Below, piece after piece: positions 55,459 through 64,000 of a stretch of DNA of 64,000 nt. Under the pieces are notes generated by a model. It worked only from the letters and a program-made list of their open reading frames with translations, was not told the origin of the DNA and did not search any database. The stretch lies in the NCBI RefSeq assembly GCF_023008165.1, contig NZ_JAKQZA010000004.1, positions 410,337-474,336 of the forward strand, written 5' to 3'. Source of the DNA: Kordiimonas laminariae. Its GTDB lineage: Bacteria; Pseudomonadota; Alphaproteobacteria; Sphingomonadales; Kordiimonadaceae. The number at the start of each line of letters is the position of its first letter. Position 1 is the first letter of the stretch. The position numbers and the translations under genes were made by a program.

Positions 55459-56037
55459 ATGAAAATATATGGTGATAAAATTTCAGGGAATTGTCTGAAG
55501 GTTAAATATGTAGCTGACTATCTTAAACAGGCTTATGACTGGGTGGATGTTAGTGTTGTTGAGGGTGAAACTAAATCAAAAGCTTTTCTGAATATAAACC
55601 CGGCAGGTCAGGTGCCTGCAATTCAGTTAAATGATGGTAGCACTCTGGCTCAATCTAACGCCATTATGCTTTTTCTAGCTAAAGATAGTGATTTAATCCC
55701 AGCCGATAGCTTCCTAGAAGCTAAGATGAATGAATGGCTGTTCTGGGAGCAATATTCTCACGAGACAGCTATCGCAGTATCTCGCTTTCAAGTGGTCTAT
55801 AAGGCCGTACCATTCTCAGAGGTTGATCCGGAACTTATCAAAAAAAGCTACGCTGCGCTCGATGTTATGGAAAAGCATCTTCAAGAAAGCGACTGGTTTC
55901 TTGGCGATCACTTTAGCTTGGCGGACATTGCCCTATATGCGTACACTCAGTTCGCAGGCGAAGTTGGTTTTGACATGCCAGAATATACGGCTACGGTTCG
56001 GTGGTTGAAAAATGTACGTACAAAATTGAACCTATAA
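55459..56037 (+). CDS. Glutathione S-transferase family protein
   Basis: Cytosolic GST-fold protein, probably conjugating or reducing with glutathione. The 192 residues have a thioredoxin-like N-terminal domain (KIYGDKISGNCLKVKYVADYL, NPAGQVPAIQL, and the glutathione-binding LAQSNAIMLFLA with the usual Ser) and a helical C-terminal domain with DWFLGDHFSLADIALYAYT. It is followed by the VOC gene after 22 bp. The GGAGG ribosome-binding site is 6 bp upstream. Confidence 0.92.
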   Translation: MKIYGDKISGNCLKVKYVADYLKQAYDWVDVSVVEGETKSKAFLNINPAGQVPAIQLNDGSTLAQSNAIMLFLAKDSDLIPADSFLEAKMNEWLFWEQYSHETAIAVSRFQVVYKAVPFSEVDPELIKKSYAALDVMEKHLQESDWFLGDHFSLADIALYAYTQFAGEVGFDMPEYTATVRWLKNVRTKLNL

Positions 56038-56059
56038 ACAGAATCGATGAGTTTGCATC

Positions 56060-56428
56060 ATGATCAATCCTGTAGGCTATTTTGAGATACCGGTCCTTGA
56101 TATGGAACGGGCTGTGAGTTTTTACTCAACTGTTTTTGGTTACCATTTCACGCCAGCAGTAGTTGATGGCTATGAGATGGCTCTTTTCCCGCACCTTGAA
56201 GGCGAGGAAGGCATAACTGGCGCACTGGCGAAGGGCGATGCTTATATCCCGAGCAAGGGTGGCAGCCTGATCTATTTTAATACGGACAATATTAAAGATA
56301 GCCTGGAAAGAGTTGTTCAAGCAGGTGGAGCCGTTCTTTACGACCGCAAGTCAATTGGCGAGCTGGGTTTTGTAGCAGAATTTGAAGATAGTGAAGGTAA
56401 CCGCATCGCACTGCATCAGCCAGCTTGA
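56060..56428 (+). CDS. VOC-family protein (glyoxalase/bleomycin-resistance fold)
   Basis: Small metal-dependent fold of unknown substrate. The 122 residues form two beta-alpha-beta-beta-beta modules: PVGYFEIPVLDMERAVSFYSTVFG at the start (FEIPVLDMERAVSFY is the signature) and LGFVAEFEDSEGNRIALHQP at the end with the family's Glu/His metal positions. It follows the GST gene and ends at a very strong terminator. Confidence 0.9.
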   Translation: MINPVGYFEIPVLDMERAVSFYSTVFGYHFTPAVVDGYEMALFPHLEGEEGITGALAKGDAYIPSKGGSLIYFNTDNIKDSLERVVQAGGAVLYDRKSIGELGFVAEFEDSEGNRIALHQPA

Positions 56429-56453
56429 ATGATTCAAAAAAACTTCCCAAAAG

Positions 56454-56489
56454 ATAAAGGCCCTGATGAATGATCATCAGGGCCTTTAT
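56454..56489. terminator. Bidirectional terminator shared by the VOC gene and tRNA-Ser
   Basis: Perfect 16-bp stem ATAAAGGCCCTGATGA (56454-56469) / TCATCAGGGCCTTTAT (56474-56489) with loop ATGA. Transcripts from both directions reach it. Confidence 0.9.
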
Positions 56490-56507
56490 ATCTTAGCGTC
56501 ACAACAG

Positions 56508-56597
56508 TGGCGGGCAGGGTGGGATTCGAACCCACGAAGGGCTTGCACCCTTGCCGGTTTTCAAGACCGGTGCATTCAACCGCTCTGCCACCTGCCC
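56508..56597 (-). tRNA. tRNA-Ser (anticodon UGA)
   Basis: A 90-nt type II tRNA read on the minus strand. The acceptor stem is GGGCAGG/CCTGCCC, with discriminator G and an encoded CCA. D-stem GCA/TGC, anticodon stem CCGGT/ACCGG with loop CTTGAAA (TGA anticodon), a long variable arm (GCAAGGGTGCAAGCCCTTC) and GGTTCGAATCC T-arm are all present. It reads UCA and UCG codons. Confidence 0.97.
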
Positions 56598-56839
56598 GCG
56601 GCATCACTGTTCGTGAACGTGGGGCGGGTTTTAATAGGTAAAATTCGATCCGTCTAGTCTAAAAATTAAGAAATTTACATTTATGTGAAATTGCCCCTCC
56701 AAGCGCCTTGCATGCACCCCTTGGAATTGCTAGAAAGTTTGTCTGTTCTTACAAGATATTGCGTATGCATTTTTTATGTAAGCAAGGTTTAGTTTTATAA
56801 GTCCAGCAGCTTAGCTGCTGATAATCAGGGGGCTAAAGG

Positions 56840-59581
56840 GTGAGCGATAACACTCCAATTACACCAGAAGAAGAGGGCATTGCGCCAATCACCATCGAAG
56901 AGGAAATGAAAGCCTCTTATCTTGATTATGCGATGAGCGTGATTGTTTCCCGTGCTCTCCCTGATGTGCGAGATGGTTTGAAGCCAGTTCACAGACGCAT
57001 CCTCTATTCAATGCATGAAAATGGCTATGAACATAACAAGCCATTCCGGAAATCGGCTCGTATTGTCGGGGATGTAATGGGTAAGTATCACCCGCATGGT
57101 GATAGCGCTATCTATGATGCCCTTGTTCGTATGGCGCAGGACTTCTCGATGCGTGCACCGCTCGTGGACGGCCAAGGTAACTTTGGTTCGATGGATGGCG
57201 ACGGCGCCGCGGCGATGCGTTACACAGAAGCTCGTATGGATAAAGTATCCAGCATGCTTTTGGCTGACATTGAGAAAGACACTGTTAATTTCCAGGCTAA
57301 CTATGATGAGAGCGAATCTGAACCAACAGTTCTTCCTGCACGTTTCCCGAACTTGTTGGTAAATGGCGGTACAGGTATCGCGGTTGGTATGGCAACAAAT
57401 ATCCCGTCACACAGCCTTCGGGAAGTGATTGATGGTGTGCTTGCACTTATTGATAACCCGGAACTAAATAACATAGACCTTATGGATTATGTCCCAGGCC
57501 CTGATTTCCCTACAGGCGGTATCATTCTTGGTGCAGCCGGTATCAAGCAGGCTTACGAAACAGGCAAAGGCTCTATCACAATTCGCAGCCGCACCCACGT
57601 TGAAGAGATTCGCAAAGACCGTTACGCGATCATTATTACTGAAATTCCGTTCCAGGTGAACAAAGCTTCCATGATCGAGAAGATCGCAGAATGTGTTCAG
57701 ACTAAGAGAATCGAGGGTATTTCAGATATCCGCGACGAATCTGACCGTACAGGCGTTCGTGTGGTTGTTGAACTTAAGCGTGATAGCGTACCTGAAGTGA
57801 TCTTGAACCAGCTGTTCCGTTTCACGCAGGTGCAAACAAGTTTCGGTATCAATATGCTGGCACTGAATGGCGGCAAGCCACAGCAGCTTACACTTCGCGA
57901 CGTGCTACGCGCTTTCATTGAATTCCGCGAGGAAGTGATTACACGCCGTACTAAGTTTGATCTTAATAAAGCACGTGACCGTGCACACATTATGGTTGGG
58001 CTGGTAATTGCGGTAGCAAACATTGATGAAGTAGTGGCCATCATCCGTGGTGCATCATCGCCAGCAGCAGCTCGAGAAGCACTGGCATCGCGTAAATGGG
58101 ACCCCGCAGAAATTCTGCCATACCTTGAACTTATTGGTGAAACTGGCAAGTTGAACGATGACGGTACCTTCCAGCTTTCTGAAATTCAGGTTAAAGCGAT
58201 CCTTGATCTTCGCTTGCACCGCCTAACAGCACTTGGCCGTGATGAGATTGGTGATGAACTTGAAGCTCTCGCTGAAAAAATTCGTGAATTCCTAGAAATC
58301 CTTGGTTCACGTGTACGTCTATACGAAGTACTTCGTGGTGAACTGGAGGCTGTTCGCGAGGAATTCGGCAACGACCGCCGTACTGAAATCGATCTTAGCG
58401 CAGCGGGTTCTTTCGAAGACGAAGATCTTATCGCGCGTGAAGATATGGTGGTTACGGTGACGCACACGGGTTACATAAAACGTGTACCACTTTCCACTTA
58501 CCGCGCGCAGCGCAGAGGCGGAAAAGGCCGCTCGGGCATGCAAACGAAGGATGAGGACTTCCTCTCTACCGTATTTGTGGCCGATACACATACTCCGGTA
58601 CTCTTTTTCTCAAATACCGGTCAGGTATATAAGATGAAGGTTTGGAAGCTCCCACTTGGTTCACCAACTTCAAAAGGTAAGGCTGTTATTAACCTTCTAC
58701 CACTGAAGCAAGGGGAGACTATTGCGACGATTCTGCCGCTTCCTGAGAATGAGGAAACATGGAGCGACCTCCATGTAATGTTCGCTACAGCACACGGTAA
58801 TGTTCGCCGTAACCGCTTGTCAGATTTCTCTAATGTGATGTCCAATGGTAAAATCGCTATTCGTTTCTCTGATGAAGAAGACAAGCTGATCGGCGTAGAT
58901 GTTTGTACAGAAGAGGACGATGTAATCCTTGCTGCTCGTGGTGGTCGGGCAATCCGCTTTAAGGCCACAGATGTTCGCTTGTTCGCAGGCCGTACATCAA
59001 CCGGTGTTCGCGGTATGAAGTTTGCTGCTGGCGATGAAGTAGTTTCTATGTGCGTAGTTAAGGGGACAGATGCCTCGACCGAAGAGCGTGATGCTTATTT
59101 GAAAGCGGCAGCATGGAAAAATGAGCCTGGTGAGCAAACTCTCTCAGACGAACGGATGGAAGAATTGGCTTCTATTGAACAGTTTGTATTAACTGTTACC
59201 AATAAAGGCTTTGGTAAACGTACAAGCAGCCATGAATACCGTGTAACAGGCCGTGGCGGTCAAGGTATTTGGAATGTGCCCTCAGACGAGCGTTTGCGTG
59301 AGCAAATTGGCGGTGTGATTACAGCCGTACCAATTACAACGGACGAACAAGTGCTTATGGTAACAGACCAAGGTAAGCTTATTCGTACACCAGTTCATGA
59401 CGTTCGTATTGCATCAAGAAATACAAAAGGGGTTACTCTCTTCAAAGTATCTGATGATGAAGAAATTGTATCTGTAGCCAAGCTTCAGGAAACTGACGAC
59501 GAGGAAGAAGATGCAATTGAAGGCAGCGAAACTGCAACAGTTGATGCAGTAATGGACGCTGAAGAAACATCTGAGGAATAA
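56840..59581 (+). CDS. gyrA: DNA gyrase subunit A
   Basis: Breakage-reunion subunit of gyrase. The 913 residues start at GTG 56840, with AAAGGG next to it and GGGGG upstream. Catalytic Tyr128 lies in AAMRYTE. The quinolone-resistance region reads [10 protein letters not shown] with Ser89 and Asp93 (E. coli Ser83/Asp87 equivalents), so it looks wild-type for susceptibility. Six C-terminal blade repeats follow, including the GyrA-box-like segment QRRGGKGR. An acidic tail ends it. It heads the gyrA-coaD region and has its own terminator. Confidence 0.98.
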   Translation: MSDNTPITPEEEGIAPITIEEEMKASYLDYAMSVIVSRALPDVRDGLKPVHRRILYSMHENGYEHNKPFRKSARIVGDVMGKYHPHGDSAIYDALVRMAQDFSMRAPLVDGQGNFGSMDGDGAAAMRYTEARMDKVSSMLLADIEKDTVNFQANYDESESEPTVLPARFPNLLVNGGTGIAVGMATNIPSHSLREVIDGVLALIDNPELNNIDLMDYVPGPDFPTGGIILGAAGIKQAYETGKGSITIRSRTHVEEIRKDRYAIIITEIPFQVNKASMIEKIAECVQTKRIEGISDIRDESDRTGVRVVVELKRDSVPEVILNQLFRFTQVQTSFGINMLALNGGKPQQLTLRDVLRAFIEFREEVITRRTKFDLNKARDRAHIMVGLVIAVANIDEVVAIIRGASSPAAAREALASRKWDPAEILPYLELIGETGKLNDDGTFQLSEIQVKAILDLRLHRLTALGRDEIGDELEALAEKIREFLEILGSRVRLYEVLRGELEAVREEFGNDRRTEIDLSAAGSFEDEDLIAREDMVVTVTHTGYIKRVPLSTYRAQRRGGKGRSGMQTKDEDFLSTVFVADTHTPVLFFSNTGQVYKMKVWKLPLGSPTSKGKAVINLLPLKQGETIATILPLPENEETWSDLHVMFATAHGNVRRNRLSDFSNVMSNGKIAIRFSDEEDKLIGVDVCTEEDDVILAARGGRAIRFKATDVRLFAGRTSTGVRGMKFAAGDEVVSMCVVKGTDASTEERDAYLKAAAWKNEPGEQTLSDERMEELASIEQFVLTVTNKGFGKRTSSHEYRVTGRGGQGIWNVPSDERLREQIGGVITAVPITTDEQVLMVTDQGKLIRTPVHDVRIASRNTKGVTLFKVSDDEEIVSVAKLQETDDEEEDAIEGSETATVDAVMDAEETSEE

Positions 59582-59600
59582 TCCTCAAGCAGTCAATTTT

Positions 59601-59638
59601 AATAAGCCCCTTGAAACTAGATTTCGGGGGCTTATTTC
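59601..59638 (+). terminator. Rho-independent terminator after gyrA
   Basis: 10-bp stem AATAAGCCCC (59601-59610) / GGGGCTTATT (59627-59636) with an inner GAAA/TTTC pairing, then TCAT. The tail is short. Confidence 0.65.
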
Positions 59639-59668
59639 ATGCGCAAACTTCTTTATTTTCTTGTGTTT

Positions 59669-59703
59669 TGCAGCATATTCGTCAATCTTGCTGCATAGCA
59701 GCA
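59669..59703 (+). repeat. Two mutually exclusive hairpins upstream of coaD
   Basis: TGCTGC at 59689-59694 can pair with GCAGCA on its left (59670-59675) or on its right (59698-59703), not both. This could switch folds in the coaD leader. The GAGGAG site further downstream is not covered. Confidence 0.35.
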
Positions 59704-59727
59704 TTATTCTTATGACGAGGAGTCATT

Positions 59728-60237
59728 ATGACCGAAAAGCGTGTTGGTATTTACCCGGGAACCTTCGATCCTATTACAAATGGTCATATCGATATCTTCA
59801 AACGTGGCCTGAGGCTTGTTGATAAACTTGTTATCGGCGTTGCTACCAATCCAAGTAAAAACCCAATGTTCACCCTTGATGAGCGCGTCGCTATGGTTGA
59901 CCGTGAATGCCGTCATTACGCAGAAAGCATTGGTGTAGAATTTGAAGTTGTACCGTTTGATGAACTTCTGATGAAGTTTGCCGAAAGAGTTGGTGCTTCC
60001 ATTATTATCAGGGGCTTACGAGCCGTTGCTGATTTTGAATATGAGTTTCAGATGACGGGTATGAATTATCAAATTAATCCTGAGATTGAGACCGTATTTC
60101 TCATGGCTGATCCTCGTTATCAAACAATCGCTTCACGTCTGGTTAAGGAAGTTGCGAAGTATGATGGTAATATCTCTTCCTTTGTTCCCAAAAAAGTGGG
60201 ATATGAGGTGGTAGAAAAAGTTAACTTAGCCAAATAA
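59728..60237 (+). CDS. coaD: Phosphopantetheine adenylyltransferase
   Basis: Penultimate step of CoA synthesis: adenylates 4'-phosphopantetheine. The 169 residues include the nucleotidyltransferase motif GTFDPITNGHID (T/HxGH), IIIRGLRAVADFEYEFQM, and RLVKEVAKYDGNISSFVP with ISSF. The start has GAGGAG upstream. The cyclophilin gene follows after 20 bp. Confidence 0.98.
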   Translation: MTEKRVGIYPGTFDPITNGHIDIFKRGLRLVDKLVIGVATNPSKNPMFTLDERVAMVDRECRHYAESIGVEFEVVPFDELLMKFAERVGASIIIRGLRAVADFEYEFQMTGMNYQINPEIETVFLMADPRYQTIASRLVKEVAKYDGNISSFVPKKVGYEVVEKVNLAK

Positions 60238-60257
60238 CAATAGTGGTATTAAGTGGT

Positions 60258-60800
60258 ATGAAAAAACTACTGATAATATTTGCAGCAATGGTGGGACTAA
60301 TGACTGATAATGCTGAAGCTTTACAGCAAGATAAGGAAAATATTCTATATCTTGATCTTGATGTAGCTGAAAATGCAAGGGTGACAATTGCGATGCGCCC
60401 GGATAAAGCGCCAAATCACGTAGCACGCGTTAAGGAACTCGTACGCGAGGGCTTTTATGACGGAACTATTTTTCACCGTGTGATTCCAGGTTTTATGGCA
60501 CAAGGCGGAGATCCTAAAGGTACTGGCACAGGTGGTTCTGGCACTAACATTGATGCGGAATTTAACAGCCTTCCACATTTACGCGGCACAGTATCTATGG
60601 CGCGCGCGCAAACAGTGAACAGCGCAGATAGCCAATTCTTTATTTGTCTGGACCGCACACCATTCCTTGACAACGAGTATACTGTTTGGGGCCGAGTAAT
60701 TGGTGGTATGGAATATGTAGATATGATCCAGAAGGGTGAACCACCAGTAAACCCAAGTAAAATTGTACGTATGCAGGTAGCTGCTGACATAAAAGAATAA
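60258..60800 (+). CDS. Periplasmic cyclophilin-type peptidyl-prolyl isomerase
   Basis: Speeds proline isomerisation of exported proteins. The ATG at 60258 (180 residues) starts a signal peptide (KKLLIIFAAMVGLMTDNAEA); the earlier GTG at 60243 lacks sense. The cyclophilin fold shows FYDGTIFHRVIPGFMAQGGD (FHRVIPGFMAQGG is the key part), the GTGTGGSG loop, and MARAQTVNSADSQFFICL with conserved Gln/Phe. It lies between coaD and queA and ends at a terminator. Confidence 0.95.
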   Translation: MKKLLIIFAAMVGLMTDNAEALQQDKENILYLDLDVAENARVTIAMRPDKAPNHVARVKELVREGFYDGTIFHRVIPGFMAQGGDPKGTGTGGSGTNIDAEFNSLPHLRGTVSMARAQTVNSADSQFFICLDRTPFLDNEYTVWGRVIGGMEYVDMIQKGEPPVNPSKIVRMQVAADIKE

Positions 60801-60826
60801 TCACTAAATCCAATATTTATGGGAAG

Positions 60827-60851
60827 AGGGCGCTTTATTGCGCCCTTTTTC
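60827..60851 (+). terminator. Rho-independent terminator after the cyclophilin gene
   Basis: Stem AGGGCGC (60827-60833) / GCGCCCT (60840-60846) with loop TTTATT and a T-tract. It separates the upstream unit from queA-tgt. Confidence 0.88.
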
Positions 60852-60887
60852 TTGTTTTCAGCACGCTGTTTCGCTAAAAGGCCCGCC

Positions 60888-63066
<2,179 letters not shown>

Positions 63067-63140
63067 CTAAGCAACAAAGGTTTATTTGTGAATCACAGGT
63101 ATTCGTTCCTATAGTTCTCCTTTAACAATGGAGGGGAACT

Positions 63141-63671
63141 ATGAAATTATTTGTTGCTATTGCTTTCACACTATCACTTTCTACTACCCCTGTTTTCGGC
63201 CAAGACACAGCATCCCTAAATGTCGTCGGTGAAAATAAAACAGCCATTATTGCAACCGAACAACAAAAAAATGGGGGATATGATGGAGCCTTTAATTATT
63301 CTCCAGCAGTAAGAGCTGGAGATTATATATACGCTTCGGGGGTCGTTGCTGGCGCTTCGGGTATAAAGGAACCCCTTAACAAAGAGGCATTTAAAGCATC
63401 TGTTCGTCGCGCTTTAAAAAGACTGGAGCAAACTTTAAAAGCTGGTGGCGCAGAATTGAATGACGTAATTAAAATCAATACTTTCCATGTTTTTGATAGC
63501 CCGCATACCACGCTCAGTAAACACGAACAGGTTCTAGCTGTTGCTGAAGTTAAAAATGAATTTATTGGTGAGCCACATCCTGCCTGGACAGCGGTTGGTA
63601 CTACTGCTCTATATCCCGATAAAGGATTAGTGGAAATAGAAGTTGTGGTTTACAGCCCGCCGAAGAAATAG
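63141..63671 (+). CDS. Exported RidA/YjgF-family protein
   Basis: Homologue of RidA deaminases that hydrolyse reactive enamines and imines. The 176 residues begin with a signal peptide (KLFVAIAFTLSLSTTPVFGQ), which is unusual since RidA is normally cytosolic. The family core shows SPAVRAGDYIYASGVVAG, ALKRLEQTLKAGGAELNDVIKI (LEQTLKAGG is typical) and PHPAWTAVGTTAL. The canonical RidA Arg105-type residue is not evident. It has GGAGGGG before the start. Confidence 0.88.
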   Translation: MKLFVAIAFTLSLSTTPVFGQDTASLNVVGENKTAIIATEQQKNGGYDGAFNYSPAVRAGDYIYASGVVAGASGIKEPLNKEAFKASVRRALKRLEQTLKAGGAELNDVIKINTFHVFDSPHTTLSKHEQVLAVAEVKNEFIGEPHPAWTAVGTTALYPDKGLVEIEVVVYSPPKK

Positions 63672-63832
63672 ATTAAAAATTTTACGTCACTGATTTGCCC
63701 AGTTTTGTGTGACACAGTGATTTATTTCGAGAAATATTAGCTCTTTCTTCATAATTTAACGCTTAAAAAAGAAGCAAGAGGGGCGGTATTCCTAGGGCTT
63801 CAAAAAAAAGTAACAAAAGCTGATACTTTTGC

Positions 63833-63861
63833 TTGACCAATCATAAACTTGCCCCTATGTT
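63833..63861 (+). promoter_or_regulatory. Promoter of tRNA-Lys with GC-rich discriminator
   Basis: TTGACC (63833-63838), a 17-bp spacer and TATGTT (63856-63861), then CCGCCGCG before the likely start near 63868. A GC-rich discriminator is typical of ppGpp-sensitive stable-RNA promoters. Confidence 0.65.
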
Positions 63862-63911
63862 CCGCCGCGTTCCCGAGGCAGCGCCAGATGCTTCGAACTG
63901 AACATATATTT

Positions 63912-63987
63912 GGGCCCGTAGCTCAGCTGGTAGAGCAACTGACTTTTAATCAGTAGGTCACAGGTTCGAACCCTGTCGGGCTCACCA
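63912..63987 (+). tRNA. tRNA-Lys (anticodon UUU)
   Basis: A 76-nt tRNA with acceptor stem GGGCCCG/CGGGCTC (one G-T pair), discriminator A and encoded CCA. Anticodon stem ACTGA/TCAGT with loop CTTTTAA gives anticodon TTT. D-loop AGCTGGTAGA and the T-arm CAGGTTCGAACCCTG are normal. It reads AAA and AAG. Confidence 0.98.
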
Positions 63988-64000
63988 AATATAAAGGCTG

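Noticed and set aside
56840..59581. Quinolone-resistance change in gyrA
   Set aside because: The key Ser and Asp (89 and 93) are both present, so no classic resistance substitution is seen.
60819..60887. Upstream start for queA
   Set aside because: It would place the start before a clear rho-independent terminator and add residues absent from the family.

Overview
The window is a gene-dense stretch of an alphaproteobacterial chromosome of moderate GC content. It carries about 58 protein genes (one cut by the left edge) and two tRNA genes. I see no prophage, insertion sequence or CRISPR array. Several gene blocks are alphaproteobacterial in content and order: lptD-surA back to back with pepA-holC; purM-purN next to the DUF2066/AI-2E/HdaA/ppk/ppx run; yfgM-like/bamB/der; a ctaA (Cox15) heme A synthase; rplM-rpsI; gyrA-coaD-cyclophilin-queA-tgt. 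A marine lineage such as Kordiimonadales or a relative would fit, but that placement is an impression and was not tested.

Layout. 0-10.5 kb: outer-membrane LPS assembly (lptD, surA), aminopeptidase and DNA polymerase chi subunit, a GNAT enzyme, a membrane-anchored alpha/beta hydrolase with a striking leader hairpin, an ABC-F ATPase, ndk and an orphan lipoprotein. 10.5-24.9 kb: purine synthesis (purMN, guaA), replication control (HdaA), polyphosphate metabolism (ppk, ppx), RNase D, aspS and panB. 25-31 kb: outer-membrane assembly (YfgM-like, BamB), the ribosome GTPase Der, and a three-gene NMT1/SsuA-type ABC importer whose promoter suggests a leaderless mRNA. 31-38.7 kb: heme A synthase, cutA, a nitrilase-fold enzyme, a zinc-free oxidoreductase, a hybrid histidine kinase with a duplicated sensory module, and rplM-rpsI behind a structured leader.

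38.8-47.2 kb looks accessory. It lies between rpsI and argC, which are often neighbours in alphaproteobacteria. It holds a NeuD-like acyltransferase, a DUF3667-like membrane protein, a peptide-deformylase homologue that has lost its catalytic residues, DUF4399, an HpaF-like isomerase, an M28 peptidase with an altered first metal ligand, a DsbD/ScsB-type reductase with a partner redoxin, and a lone motA. 47.2-56.5 kb: argC, gamma carbonic anhydrase, sodB, a PuuD-like membrane protein, an NDUFAF6-like protein, a 61-aa orphan gene with its own terminator and inverted repeats, a TPR lipoprotein, chorismate mutase, then glnK-amtB behind a sigma-54-type promoter, a GST and a VOC protein. 56.5-64 kb: tRNA-Ser(UGA), gyrA, coaD, cyclophilin, the queuosine genes queA-tgt, a secreted RidA-like protein and tRNA-Lys(UUU).

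No single island stands out as a complete new system. The most distinctive signals are the catalytically dead deformylase with a Cys/His-rich tail, the twin [11 protein letters not shown] sensor modules of the hybrid kinase, several perfect leader hairpins close to ribosome-binding sites (clearest before the alpha/beta hydrolase and rplM), the 61-aa orphan gene, and a possible small RNA between the chorismate mutase gene and amtB. Function calls come from reading motifs by eye; no database search was run.
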